DNA of 64,000 bases, from contig NZ_CP177144.1 in the NCBI RefSeq assembly GCF_050389775.1, positions 186,001 through 250,000 on the forward strand, written 5' to 3'. This DNA is from Marinibacterium sp050389775. GTDB taxonomy: Bacteria > Pseudomonadota > Alphaproteobacteria > Rhodobacterales > Rhodobacteraceae. Position 1 is the stretch's first letter, and each line of letters begins with the position of its first letter. This document shows, piece by piece, positions 42,640 through 51,601 of this stretch. The notes under the pieces were generated by a model. The model did not search any database. It saw nothing but the letters and a program-made list of their open reading frames with translations, and was not told where the DNA came from. A program made the position numbers and the translations under genes.

Positions 42640-42819
42640 TCACGTCCCCGGGCGCGTCGTCCCGCGGATCACCGCGTCGGGCAGCATCAGGGCTTCGATC
42701 AGTTCGGCACAAAACCCGTTGCAATCGGCGCAGCCCAGGCAGGGGCCGTGGATGTCGTCGAGCTTGGCCAACAGCTCTTGTGACCGGGGGCTGGGAACAA
42801 AACTGCGGTCGATCTTCAT
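42640..42819 (-). CDS. 59-aa Cys-rich protein (CxxCxxCxxxC)
   Basis: A small frame starting MKIDRSFVPSPRSQELLAKL and containing CLGCADCNGFCAELIEAL. Four cysteines in CxxCxxCxxxC spacing could bind an Fe-S cluster or zinc. A 76-residue frame in another phase covers the same DNA, but it has no motif and less protein-like composition. Small proteins of this look are seen in Rhodobacterales; no function is known to me. Confidence 0.65.
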   Translation of the reverse strand: MKIDRSFVPSPRSQELLAKLDDIHGPCLGCADCNGFCAELIEALMLPDAVIRGTTRPGT

Positions 42820-42955
42820 CTGCCGGCTCCGGTTCGGGACTATTCAGCGTCCAGCAGGCCAAAGCCGGGGCGATCTGTCAACGCCCCGGCCTGCGGCATT
42901 TCTGCCCGCCCTGCCCCGTTGCCCCTGTGGGCGCGGCCGGCGGGCAAGCGCGCGC

Positions 42956-43651
42956 TTATTCCGGCGCGGTGATCGTCAGGCTGATCGGCTCCAGCCCGTC
43001 GACCCCGCCGGTCAGCACGTCGCCCGGAGCCACCGGGCCGACGCCCGCCGGGGTGCCCGTCATGATCAGGTCGCCCGGCCGCAGGTGGTAATAGCCCGAC
43101 AGGTCCATGACGATCTCTTCCAGCTTCCAGATCAGCTCGGCCAGGGTGCCGTCCTGGCGGGTCTCGCCGTTGACGGCGAGGTGGATGCGCTGCGGGCCGA
43201 TCTCGCCCATCTCGGCGATCGGGGTCAGCGGGGCAAAGACGGCCGATCCCTCGACATCCTTGCCAAGGCTCCACGGCCGGCCTTTCTCGCGGTTGCGGAT
43301 CTGCAGGTCGCGCCGGGTCATGTCGAGCGCGCAGCCGCAGGAATGGATCGCGGCCAGGGCCTCTTGGCGGCTGGCCCGGAAGACCGGCGCGCCGATGGCG
43401 ATCGCCATTTCCATCTCGTAATGGTAATTCTCGGTGCCCGGCGGATAGGGCACGCTGGCCCCGGTCAGCACGGCCGCGGCGGGCGACTTGGTGAAATAGA
43501 ACGGCGCCTCGCGGTCGACTTCAAAGCCCATTTCGGCGGCATGGGCCGCGTAGTTGCGCCCGACGCAGAAGATGCGGCCGATGGGATAGCCGGCGTCCTG
43601 GCCGGTGACAGGGATCACCGGGATTTCGGGCAGTTCGAACAGGGTCCGCAT
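42956..43651 (-). CDS. Fumarylacetoacetate-hydrolase family protein
   Basis: A 231-aa FAH-fold protein: IFCVGRNYAAHAAEMG, FYFTKSPAAAV, NYHYEMEMAIAIG (metal Glu residues) and MTGTPAGVGPVAPGD are the usual blocks. The family covers acylpyruvases, oxaloacetate decarboxylases and catechol-pathway hydratases; short single-domain members like this are mostly acylpyruvase or oxaloacetate decarboxylase type. AAGGAGG precedes the ATG. Confidence 0.8.
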   Translation of the reverse strand: MRTLFELPEIPVIPVTGQDAGYPIGRIFCVGRNYAAHAAEMGFEVDREAPFYFTKSPAAAVLTGASVPYPPGTENYHYEMEMAIAIGAPVFRASRQEALAAIHSCGCALDMTRRDLQIRNREKGRPWSLGKDVEGSAVFAPLTPIAEMGEIGPQRIHLAVNGETRQDGTLAELIWKLEEIVMDLSGYYHLRPGDLIMTGTPAGVGPVAPGDVLTGGVDGLEPISLTITAPE

Positions 43652-43786
43652 GATGGGCCCTCCTTTCCTTGGAAGTCTGGTGGCCGGAGGCCCCGGCCCT
43701 GACGATCTGGCTAGGGTGCTGCCCGGGGGCTGTCAATCGACCTGCACCACGCCGGTTGCGCCCCTGTCGGGGTGGTGATGCCAGGC

Positions 43787-43805
43787 GGGCGCCCCTTCGG
43801 GGCCC
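43787..43805 (-). terminator. Short GC hairpin after the AraC gene
   Basis: GGGC-GCCCC-ttc-GGGGC-CC, 25 bp past the AraC stop, without a U-tract. A second imperfect hairpin (CACCAC ... GTGGTG) lies just beyond. Plausible terminator for the regulator gene. Confidence 0.4.
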
Positions 43806-43830
43806 GTTAGACAAGGGCGCGCCCCCTCCG

Positions 43831-44880
43831 TCAGAGCGTGCGCCGGTACTGGCCCGGGGCATAACCCGACCAGCGCCGAAAGGCCGTGCCAAAGCCGCTC
43901 TGGTCGGCAAACCCCAGCAGGAAGGCCACTTCGGTCAGGGGCAGCGACAGGTCGGCCAGGTAGCGCCGGGCCATGTCGTAGCGCAGGGTCTCCAGCACTT
44001 CGCGATAGCTGTGGCCCTCGCGTTCCAGCCGGCGCGACAGGGTGCGCGGGCTGACGGCCATCTCGCCGGCGACATCGGCCAGGCTGGGCGCGCCGAAGGA
44101 CAGCCGGGCCAGGATCATGGCCTGCACCTCTGCCAGGGTCGACCGGCCGTGGACCTGGCGGCGTTCCAGCAGGATATCGCCGTAATCGGTCAGGTGGTGC
44201 AGCAGGTGGCGATCGGCCGTGGGCACCGGCAGCGACAGGGCGCTGACCGGCAGGCAGACCGCGTTGCGCCCCGGCTCGGGCCGGACCGGGCAGCCATAGA
44301 CCTGGTCCAGCACGCCGGCCGGATGCCGGTCGGGCCGGGCGACCGACACCCAATCGACCGGCACGTCCCCCGACAAGGCCACGCGCAGGGTGCGCAGCAC
44401 GATGCCCACGGTGAATTCGCCGTAATGCAGGTGTTCGCCCAGCGACATGTCGTCGAAATCGAACCAGACGATGACCCGAGCGGCATCTTCCTCGACCTGC
44501 AGCCGGGTCTGCGACCGGGTGATCGGCAGGTAGCGCAGGACGAGGTCCAGCATGTCGCGCAGATCGGCTGCGGCAAAGGCCATGTAGGTCAGGATCGTGC
44601 CCTGCCGGGTGTCGTGGCCGATGGCCGCCCGGGCACCAAAGGCCGGATCGTCGAGGCTGTCGGCCAGGCTTTGCAACAGGATGGCCTCGTGTTGCTGGGT
44701 CAGTTTCAGCGCACCCGAGGGCGGCAGATCCTGGGGCAGCCCGGCGGCGGCCAGGGCGGTGGCGCGGGCGGCGGGCGTGACACCGGGGAAGAACAGCATG
44801 GCCCGGGCCCAGAGATCGGGCACCAGGGCCGGGTGGTCGTCCGGCAGGCTGGCCGCATCGAGAAGCGTCGGTCTGTCCAT
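43831..44880 (-). CDS. AraC-family transcriptional regulator (Arabinose_bd-type N-terminus)
   Basis: A 349-aa regulator. The N-terminal 230 residues resemble the domain found in OruR/GadX-like AraC members (ALKLTQQHEAILLQSLADSL, RYLPITRSQTRLQV). The C-terminal 100 residues hold two helix-turn-helix motifs: SLADVAGEMAVSPRTLSRRL and LTEVAFLLGFADQSGFGTAF. It is divergent from the cyd operon and next to the FAH-type gene, either of which could be its target. Confidence 0.85.
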   Translation of the reverse strand: MDRPTLLDAASLPDDHPALVPDLWARAMLFFPGVTPAARATALAAAGLPQDLPPSGALKLTQQHEAILLQSLADSLDDPAFGARAAIGHDTRQGTILTYMAFAAADLRDMLDLVLRYLPITRSQTRLQVEEDAARVIVWFDFDDMSLGEHLHYGEFTVGIVLRTLRVALSGDVPVDWVSVARPDRHPAGVLDQVYGCPVRPEPGRNAVCLPVSALSLPVPTADRHLLHHLTDYGDILLERRQVHGRSTLAEVQAMILARLSFGAPSLADVAGEMAVSPRTLSRRLEREGHSYREVLETLRYDMARRYLADLSLPLTEVAFLLGFADQSGFGTAFRRWSGYAPGQYRRTL

Positions 44881-45189
44881 CCTGGCCCTGTCGTCTCCCT
44901 GCTCGGCACTCACATCGGCACTCACGTCCACATCCACGATCCACGCGTCCGTAGACCGGGCCAAGTCTGGAACCCTGGCGCCTGGCCTGTCAATCTGGAC
45001 CGGCCCCCGCGGCAGGGCGGAGCCGGCCGGCGAGCGGGGGCGCGATGCAAAAGTGCCACGTCCGGGGGTGGCAACGCGCCGCATGGGGCGATAAGGCACG
45101 CGGCAAGATGGCGCCTTTCGGTTCGGGCGGCACGGGCAGAAAAACGGCCCGACAGTTGAGGTTAACAGGTCACAGGACGGATATTGCCG
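44881..45189. promoter_or_regulatory. Spacer between AraC and cydD with a 20-bp inverted repeat
   Basis: About 310 bp of divergent promoter region. TGCCAC-8 bp-GTGGCA at 45054-45073 is a perfect 6-8-6 inverted repeat and the best operator candidate. A TCGGCACTCAC direct repeat lies near 44905. No convincing FNR/ANR box (TTGAT-N4-ATCAA) is present before cydD. Confidence 0.45.
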
Positions 45190-46842
45190 ATGACGGCCCC
45201 GATCCCGAATTCCAGGCGACAGGCCGAAGCCCGGCTGCTGGCCCCGGTGCGCGGGCTGATGCGGCGGGCCTCGGCGGTGGCGGTGCTGGCCGGCCTGCTC
45301 TGGCCGGTGCAGGCCGCGGCCGTGGCCTGGGCCATTGCCGGCTGGACCCAGGGCGCGACGCTGCAACAGAGCCTTTGGGCCGCGCTGGTCTTTGCCCTGG
45401 CCGGGGCGCTGCGGGCGGGTCTGGATCACCTGGCTGGCGGCTGGCTCTTTGCGGCGGCCGACCGGGTCATCGGTGAGCAGCGCCAGCGCCTGATCGCCCG
45501 GGCGCTGACCGCCCCGGGGCCGGAGAGCTCGGCCGCGACGGCGGCGCTGGCGGTGCAGAAACTGCCCATGCTGCTCCCCTGGATGACGCGCTATCACCCG
45601 GCCATGGCCCGGGTCATGGTGCAGCCCGCGCTGCTGATCGCGATGATCGCGACGATGTCCTGGGCGGCGGCGCTGGTGCTGCTGGTCGCCGTGCCGCTGA
45701 TCCCGGTCTTCATGGCCCTGATCGGCATGGCCGCCGAAGAGGCCTCGCGCCGGCAACTGGACGAGATCACCACGATGAACGGCATGTTGATGGAACGGGT
45801 CTCGGCCCTGCCCGACCTGCGGTTGCTGGGCGCAGCCGGGCGGGCTGTGGCCGGCTTTGCCGAACGGGCCGAGGCGCTGCGCCTGCGGACCATGGCCGTG
45901 CTGCGGGTGGCCTTCCTGTCCTCGACCGTGCTCGAACTGTTTGCGGCAATCGGCGTGGCGATGGTGGCGGTCTGGGTCGGGTTCACGCTGCTGGGCGTGC
46001 TGGGCTTCGGCACCTGGGGCGGCGGGCTGAGCATCTGGCAGGGCGTGTTCATCCTGTTGCTGGCGCCCGAGGTCTTTCAGCCCCTGCGCGACCTGGCCGC
46101 GGCCTGGCATGACCGGGCGGCCGGGCGGGCGGTGCTGGCCGAGCTGGACGAAACCGAGACCGCGCCGCGCCGGCCCCTGATCGGGGCGGGCGGGCCGGCC
46201 GCGCCCCTGCCGGGGCCGCTGACGCTGGCGCTGCACGGGGCCGAGGCGGCCCTGCCGGGCCGGGCGCTGAGCCTGCCCGACCTGGCCCTGCGGGCCGGCG
46301 AGGCGGTGGCGCTGACCGGCCCTTCCGGGGCGGGAAAGTCGACCCTGCTGTCGGTCGCGGCGGGGCTGACGCCCCTGGCCGCCGGGCAGGTCGAGGTCTG
46401 TGGCCGGGCGCTGGATGAGACGACGGCCGATGGCTGGCGGGCCCGGCTGGCGCTGGTGCCCCAGCAGGTGCATTTCGCCGACGAGACCCTGGGCGAGATG
46501 CTGGACCCGCAGGGGCGGGGCGACGTGGCCGGCGCGCTGGCGCTGGCCCGGGCCGATGACGTGGTGGCCCGGCTGCCCGAGGGGCTGGCCACGCGGCTGG
46601 GCGAGACCGGCGGCGGGGTGTCGGGCGGCGAGGCCCGGCGGCTGATGATCGCCCGGGCGGTGCTGGCCGGGCGCGAGCTGTTGCTGGCCGACGAGCCGAC
46701 GGCCGACCTGGATGGTGAGACGGCGCACCGGATCATCGCCGCGCTGCTCGACCTGCGGGCGCGGGGGGTCACCCTGCTGGTGGCCACCCATGACCCGGCG
46801 CTGGTCGCGGCGATGGACCGGGCGGTGGAGGTCGGACGATGA
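45190..46842 (+). CDS. cydD: CydD: heterodimeric ABC exporter subunit for cytochrome bd assembly
   Basis: A 550-aa type IV ABC exporter half: six membrane helices (about residues 20-290) and an ATPase domain with Walker A GPSGAGKST, signature VSGGEARRLM and Walker B LLLADEPTADL. Pairing with a second half-transporter directly ahead of cydAB identifies it as CydD. CydDC moves cysteine/glutathione or haem to the periplasm and is needed to mature cytochrome bd. The ATG at 45190 is preferred to a TTG two codons earlier. Confidence 0.85.
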   Translation: MTAPIPNSRRQAEARLLAPVRGLMRRASAVAVLAGLLWPVQAAAVAWAIAGWTQGATLQQSLWAALVFALAGALRAGLDHLAGGWLFAAADRVIGEQRQRLIARALTAPGPESSAATAALAVQKLPMLLPWMTRYHPAMARVMVQPALLIAMIATMSWAAALVLLVAVPLIPVFMALIGMAAEEASRRQLDEITTMNGMLMERVSALPDLRLLGAAGRAVAGFAERAEALRLRTMAVLRVAFLSSTVLELFAAIGVAMVAVWVGFTLLGVLGFGTWGGGLSIWQGVFILLLAPEVFQPLRDLAAAWHDRAAGRAVLAELDETETAPRRPLIGAGGPAAPLPGPLTLALHGAEAALPGRALSLPDLALRAGEAVALTGPSGAGKSTLLSVAAGLTPLAAGQVEVCGRALDETTADGWRARLALVPQQVHFADETLGEMLDPQGRGDVAGALALARADDVVARLPEGLATRLGETGGGVSGGEARRLMIARAVLAGRELLLADEPTADLDGETAHRIIAALLDLRARGVTLLVATHDPALVAAMDRAVEVGR

Positions 46843-48464
46843 GCGGGGGACCAAGGCCGCGCCCGCTGGCCCGGGCGGCCCGGCTGCTGCTGGGCGCGGC
46901 GCCCGGGGCGATGCTGCGCGGGGCGGCGCTGATGGTGCTGGTGCTGCTGTTCGGGGCGGCGCTTCTGGGCCTGTCGGGCTGGTTCATCACGGCGACCGGG
47001 CTCGCCGGCCTGGCCGGGCTGGGCATTGCCTTTGACACGTTCCGGCCGGGCGCGGGCATCCGGTTCTTTGCCCTGGGCCGCACGGCGGCGCGTTATGGCG
47101 AACGGCTGCTGACCCATGATGCCACCCTGCGCGCCCTGGCCGCGCTGCGCGTCGACCTTCTGGGCCGGCTGGCCCGGCAGGATGCCGAAACGCTGGCCCG
47201 CCAGAGGGGCGAAGGTGCGCTGGTGCGGATGACCTCGGATGTCGATGCGCTGGACGGGCTGGTGCTGCGGGTGCTGCTGCCCGGGGTCGCGGCGGTGCTG
47301 AGCTATGTCGTCAGCGGGCTGGTACTGGCGGCGATTGCCGGGCCGGCCCCGGCGCTGGTCCTCGTGCTGGGCACGCTGCCCGCCGCGGCGCTGGTGCTGT
47401 GGCGGCTGGCCCGGCGCGGGGCCGCACCGTCGGCCGCGGCCGAAGACCGGGCCCAGGCACTGCGGCGCGGGCTGATCGACGCGCTGCGCGGCCGGGCCGG
47501 GCTGGTGCTGGCCGGCGGGCTGCCCGGGCGGGTGGCGGCACTGAACGAGATCGACGACGCGGCCCGCGCCGAGGCCCGCCAGCTGGACCGGGTGGACCGG
47601 GCCGGCGGGATGCGGCTGACGCTGCTGCTGACGCTGGTGACGGCGGCGGCGCTGGTCGTGGGGGCGCTGGCGGTCGAGGCCGGCCGGCTGGACCCGGCCC
47701 GGGCGGCCATCGCGCTTTTCGTGGCGCTGGCCCTGGCCGAACCCTGGCCGCCCCTGCGCCGGGGCCTGGCCGAGCTGGGCCGGCTGCGGGCGGCGGCGAT
47801 GCGGCTGATGCCCGAGGACGCGGCCCCGGCAGGCGAACGCTCCCGGCCCGCGCCGGGCGCGCCGCTGCTCTGCATCGACCGGCCGGGGCTGGCGCTGACG
47901 CTTGGCCCGGGCGAGGCTGCGGCCCTGACGGGCCCCAGCGGGGCGGGCAAGACCCGGTTGCTGACGGCGCTGGCCGGGCTGACGCCCGGCCAGGCCCAGG
48001 GGCTGGCGGTGGCGGGCCTGCGGCCCGATCAATGGGACGAGGCGGCGCTGCGCGCCCGGCTGACCATGGTGCCCCAGCGAGCACGGCTGCTGGCCGGCAC
48101 GATCCGCGAGAACCTGGCGCTGGCGCTGGCGGACGATCCCGGCGACGCTGCGCTCTGGGCCGTGCTGGAGGCCGTGGCCCTGGCGCCCACCCTGCGGGCG
48201 CGCGACGGGCTGGACACGCGGCTGGGCGAAGGCGGCAGCGGCCTGTCGGGCGGCGAGACCCGGCGGCTGGCACTGGCCCGGGCGATGCTGAGACGGCCCG
48301 ACATCCTGCTGCTGGACGAGCCGACAGAGGGGCTGGACCCCGAAACCGCCGAGGCGGTGATGACCAACCTGCGCCGCAGCCTGCCCGATACGGCGATCCT
48401 TGCGGCACTTCACCGGGGAGACCGTCACGCGATTTTTGCAAAGCGAATAGACCTATCATTGTGA
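46839..48464 (+). CDS. cydC: CydC: heterodimeric ABC exporter subunit for cytochrome bd assembly
   Basis: A 541-aa partner of CydD: membrane domain, then Walker A GPSGAGKTR, signature LSGGETRRLAL and Walker B ILLLDEPTEGLD, with the switch His in ALHRGDRH. The Walker A ends in Thr-Arg, not Ser/Thr-Thr, still with the catalytic Lys. It overlaps cydD by 4 bp. The 5' part is unusually GC-biased. Confidence 0.85.
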   Translation: MSGGPRPRPLARAARLLLGAAPGAMLRGAALMVLVLLFGAALLGLSGWFITATGLAGLAGLGIAFDTFRPGAGIRFFALGRTAARYGERLLTHDATLRALAALRVDLLGRLARQDAETLARQRGEGALVRMTSDVDALDGLVLRVLLPGVAAVLSYVVSGLVLAAIAGPAPALVLVLGTLPAAALVLWRLARRGAAPSAAAEDRAQALRRGLIDALRGRAGLVLAGGLPGRVAALNEIDDAARAEARQLDRVDRAGGMRLTLLLTLVTAAALVVGALAVEAGRLDPARAAIALFVALALAEPWPPLRRGLAELGRLRAAAMRLMPEDAAPAGERSRPAPGAPLLCIDRPGLALTLGPGEAAALTGPSGAGKTRLLTALAGLTPGQAQGLAVAGLRPDQWDEAALRARLTMVPQRARLLAGTIRENLALALADDPGDAALWAVLEAVALAPTLRARDGLDTRLGEGGSGLSGGETRRLALARAMLRRPDILLLDEPTEGLDPETAEAVMTNLRRSLPDTAILAALHRGDRHAIFAKRIDLSL

Positions 48465-48473
48465 CCAAGTCAC
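48461..48473. promoter_or_regulatory. Crp-like palindrome GTGAC-CAA-GTCAC at the cydC end
   Basis: A perfect 5-3-5 palindrome (TGTGACCAAGTCACG with flanks) overlapping the cydC stop, about 90 bp before cydA. It resembles a Crp/Fnr half-site pair (TGTGA...TCACA) with one base less spacing. A Crp/Fnr-type gene lies at the end of the cluster. Confidence 0.4.
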
Positions 48474-48561
48474 GCACTACGCTTGTCCCCGAGGGATAAG
48501 ACTGCCGCTAAAGGTCCCGCGCCCGGCGTCCGGGGGCGGACCCATGGAATGGAGAGATCGA

Positions 48562-50178
48562 ATGGACCTCGATATCGTCGAGCTGTCACGGCTGCAATTC
48601 GCGCTGACAGCCATGTACCACTTCCTGTTCGTCCCGCTGACCCTTGGCCTGTCGGTCATCGTGGCGATCATGGAAACCGTCTATGTCATGACCGGCCGGC
48701 CGATCTGGCGCCAGATGACCAAGTTCTGGGGCACGCTGTTCGGCATCAACTTTGTGCTGGGCGTGGCCACCGGGCTGACCATGGAATTCCAGTTCGGCAT
48801 GAACTGGTCGTATTACAGCCATTACGTCGGCGACATCTTCGGCGCGCCGCTGGCCATCGAAGGCCTGATGGCCTTTTTCCTCGAAGCCACCTTTGTCGGG
48901 CTGTTCTTCTTCGGCTGGGACAAGCTGTCGAAACCGGCCCATTGCGTGGTGGCCTGGCTGGTGGCCATCGGGTCGAATTTCTCGGCGCTGTGGATCCTGA
49001 TCGCCAATGGCTGGATGCAGAACCCGGTCGGAGCCGAATTCAACCCCGACACGATGCGCATGGAAATGGGCTCGTTCTACGAGGTGCTGTTCAATTCGGT
49101 CGCCCAGGCCAAGTTCGTGCACACGGTTTCGGCCGGTTATGTCACTGCCTCGGTCTTCGTGCTGGGCGTGTCGGCCTGGTACCTGCTGAAAGGCCGCCAC
49201 ATCGACCTGGCCAAGCGGTCGATCACCATCGCCGCATCCTTCGGCCTGGCCTCGGCCCTGTCGGTCGTCGTGCTGGGCGACGAGTCGGGCTATGACGCCG
49301 GCCTGAACCAGAAGATGAAGATGGCCGCCATCGAGGCCATGTGGGAAACCGAACCGGCCCCGGCGTCCTTCACCCTGTTCGGCATTCCCGACCAACAGGA
49401 CCGCGAGACCCATTACGCCGTCAAGATCCCCTGGGTGATGGGCCTGATCGGCACCCGCTCGCTGACCGAGGAAATCCCGGGCATCGACGAGCTGGTCGAA
49501 GAGGCCCATGACAAGATCCGCTCGGGGCTGGTGGCCTATGACGCGCTGATGACCATCCGCGACCAGCGCGACGCCACTCCGCAGGCGGTGCGCGACACGT
49601 TCGACGCCCATGCCGACGACCTGGGCCATGCGCTGCTGCTGATGCGCTATGTCGAGGACCCGCGTCAGGCGACCGAAGCCCAGATCACCCAGGCGGCCAA
49701 CGACACCGTGCCCATGGTCTTTCCGATCTTCTGGGGCTTCCGCATCATGGTCGGGCTGGGCTTCCTGTTCATCGCCACGATGGCCTATTTCTTCGTGCGG
49801 TCCAGCTTCATGGGCCAGAGCTATCCCCGCTGGGCCCTGCGCATGGCGGTGATCATGATCCCCGCGCCCTGGATCGCCGCCGAGATGGGCTGGATCGTGG
49901 CCGAATACGGCCGCCAGCCCTGGACGGTCGACGGCATCCTGCCCACGGCCCTGTCGGTCAGCCGGTTGTCGATCCAGGACGTTCTGATCACGCTGACGCT
50001 CTTCGTGGCCTTCTACACCATCCTCTTCGTCGTCGAGATGGGCCTGATGCTGAAATACATCCGCAAGGGCCCGTTCCAGGATGTCGAGGAAACCGAGGCC
50101 TGGATGCAGCGCCACGAACGCCGGCTGCGCGCCGGCCCGGCCGACGACCTGACCCCAAGCCCCACCCCGGCGGAGTGA
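48562..50178 (+). CDS. cydA: Cytochrome bd ubiquinol oxidase subunit I (CydA)
   Basis: A 538-aa quinol oxidase subunit. It opens LDIVELSRLQFALTAMYH, containing the haem b595 ligand His; FVHTVSAGY holds the second haem ligand. The quinol loop is of the long, E. coli type (HYAVKIPWVMGLIGTRSLTE, and about 100 residues more). It oxidises ubiquinol and reduces O2 with high affinity in the inner membrane. The start after GGAGAG was chosen; six upstream codons are not conserved. Confidence 0.95.
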   Translation: MDLDIVELSRLQFALTAMYHFLFVPLTLGLSVIVAIMETVYVMTGRPIWRQMTKFWGTLFGINFVLGVATGLTMEFQFGMNWSYYSHYVGDIFGAPLAIEGLMAFFLEATFVGLFFFGWDKLSKPAHCVVAWLVAIGSNFSALWILIANGWMQNPVGAEFNPDTMRMEMGSFYEVLFNSVAQAKFVHTVSAGYVTASVFVLGVSAWYLLKGRHIDLAKRSITIAASFGLASALSVVVLGDESGYDAGLNQKMKMAAIEAMWETEPAPASFTLFGIPDQQDRETHYAVKIPWVMGLIGTRSLTEEIPGIDELVEEAHDKIRSGLVAYDALMTIRDQRDATPQAVRDTFDAHADDLGHALLLMRYVEDPRQATEAQITQAANDTVPMVFPIFWGFRIMVGLGFLFIATMAYFFVRSSFMGQSYPRWALRMAVIMIPAPWIAAEMGWIVAEYGRQPWTVDGILPTALSVSRLSIQDVLITLTLFVAFYTILFVVEMGLMLKYIRKGPFQDVEETEAWMQRHERRLRAGPADDLTPSPTPAE

Positions 50179-50184
50179 CATGAC

Positions 50185-51348
50185 ATGATCCTTTTCGAAC
50201 TCATCGACTACGACGTGCTGCGGGTCATCTGGTGGCTGCTGCTGGGTGTCCTGCTGATCGGCTTTGCCATGACCGACGGTTTCGACATGGGCGTCGGCGC
50301 CCTGCTGCCCTTCGTCGGGCGCAGCGATACCGAACGGCGGGTGGTCATCAACACCGTCGGCCCGGTCTGGGAAGGCAACCAGGTCTGGTTCATCCTGGGC
50401 GGCGGGGCGATCTTTGCCGCCTGGCCGCCGCTCTACGCGGTCAGTTTCTCGGGGTTCTACCTGGCCATGTTCCTGGTGCTGGCCGCGCTGATCCTGAGGC
50501 CGGTGGCCTTCAAGTACCGGTCCAAGCGCGATGGCGCGGCCTGGCGCAACGGCTGGGACTGGGCGCTGTTCGTCGGCGGGGCGGTGCCCGCGCTGGTCTT
50601 TGGCGTGGCCGTGGGCAACGTCCTGCAGGGCGTGCCGTTCCAGCTCAGCCCCGAGCTGATCCCGCTTTATCCCGGCGGGGCGCTGGCCAAGCTCTTCGGC
50701 CTGCTCAACCCCTTTGCCCTGCTCTGCGGGGTGGTGTCGCTGGCCATGCTGCTGACCCATGGTGCGGCCTGGCTGTCGCTGAAGACCGAAGGCCCCATCG
50801 CCGCGCGGGCCCGGGCCATCGGCGCACGGACCGGGCTGGTGACCATCGCGGCCTATGCCCTGGCCGGGCTGTGCCTGGCCGTCTTTGTCCAGGGCTTTGC
50901 CATCGTCGGCGAGGTGCCGGCCAACGGCCCGTCGAACCCGCATTGGATCGAGGTCACCCGGGGCGGCAGCTGGCTGTCGGCCTATGCCGAGCGGCCGTGG
51001 ATCGCCATCGCCCCGGTGCTGGGCTTCCTGGGCATGGCCATGACCGTGCGCGGCCTGCGCGCCGGGCACGAGGTCACCACCCTGCTGTGGTCCAAGCTGG
51101 GGATCTTCGGGGCGATCTCGTCGGTCGGGCTGACGATCTTTCCGTTCCTGCTGCCCTCGACGCTGGATCCGACCAGCTCGCTGACGGTCTGGGATGCCTC
51201 GTCGTCGCACAAGACCCTGTTCATCATGCTGGTCGCCGCGGTGATCTTCATGCCGCTGATCCTGGCCTACACGGCCTGGGTCTATTCCGTCCTGTGGGGC
51301 AAGGTGACCGAAGCCGATGTCACCGAGAACTCGCATAGCGTCTATTGA
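50185..51348 (+). CDS. cydB: Cytochrome bd ubiquinol oxidase subunit II (CydB)
   Basis: A 387-aa membrane subunit: YDVLRVIWWLLLGVLLIGFA, DGFDMGVGALLPFVG, TVGPVWEGNQVWFILGGG are textbook CydB. Eight or nine helices. It starts 6 bp after cydA and is followed by cydX. No haem is bound; it holds the complex together. Confidence 0.95.
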   Translation: MILFELIDYDVLRVIWWLLLGVLLIGFAMTDGFDMGVGALLPFVGRSDTERRVVINTVGPVWEGNQVWFILGGGAIFAAWPPLYAVSFSGFYLAMFLVLAALILRPVAFKYRSKRDGAAWRNGWDWALFVGGAVPALVFGVAVGNVLQGVPFQLSPELIPLYPGGALAKLFGLLNPFALLCGVVSLAMLLTHGAAWLSLKTEGPIAARARAIGARTGLVTIAAYALAGLCLAVFVQGFAIVGEVPANGPSNPHWIEVTRGGSWLSAYAERPWIAIAPVLGFLGMAMTVRGLRAGHEVTTLLWSKLGIFGAISSVGLTIFPFLLPSTLDPTSSLTVWDASSSHKTLFIMLVAAVIFMPLILAYTAWVYSVLWGKVTEADVTENSHSVY

Positions 51349-51363
51349 GGAAAGGACCCCTTC

Positions 51364-51483
51364 ATGTGGTATTTTGCCTGGCTCCTCGGCCTGCCCCTGG
51401 CCGCGATCTTTGCGGTGATGAACGCCATGTGGCTCGAGCTGCAGCACGACCGCAAGATGGCCGAAGAGGCCGACCGGCGCTGA
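51364..51483 (+). CDS. cydX: CydX small subunit of cytochrome bd oxidase
   Basis: A 39-aa single-helix protein starting MWYFAWLLGLPLAAIFAVMN with WLELQHD following, the CydX/YbgT signature. It begins 15 bp after cydB with an AGGAAAGG ribosome site. It stabilises the haems of the CydAB complex. Confidence 0.9.
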   Translation: MWYFAWLLGLPLAAIFAVMNAMWLELQHDRKMAEEADRR

Positions 51484-51601
51484 GACGCCCCCGGCCCCGG
51501 CCCGCGCCTGACCCGCGCGGGCCGGGGCATGATGCGCGATGCCGTCGCGCCATCACGGCCGGCTCCCTGCCGGCCAGGACAACCAAGGAATGGATACGGG
51601 C

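Noticed and set aside
42632..42862. 76-codon frame overlapping the 59-aa Cys protein
   Set aside because: Arg/Pro-rich shadow; the other frame has a Cys motif and fits the operon.
45140..45189. FNR box before cydD (TTGAGGTTAACAG)
   Set aside because: Second half-site does not match ATCAA and spacing is wrong.
43831..46854. A 1007-codon open frame on the minus strand across AraC and cydD
   Set aside because: Only the last 349 codons are the AraC protein; the rest is the antisense of cydD with His/Gln/Pro-rich composition.
48586..51447. A 953-codon frame antisense to cydAB
   Set aside because: Pure shadow of highly conserved oxidase genes caused by high GC.
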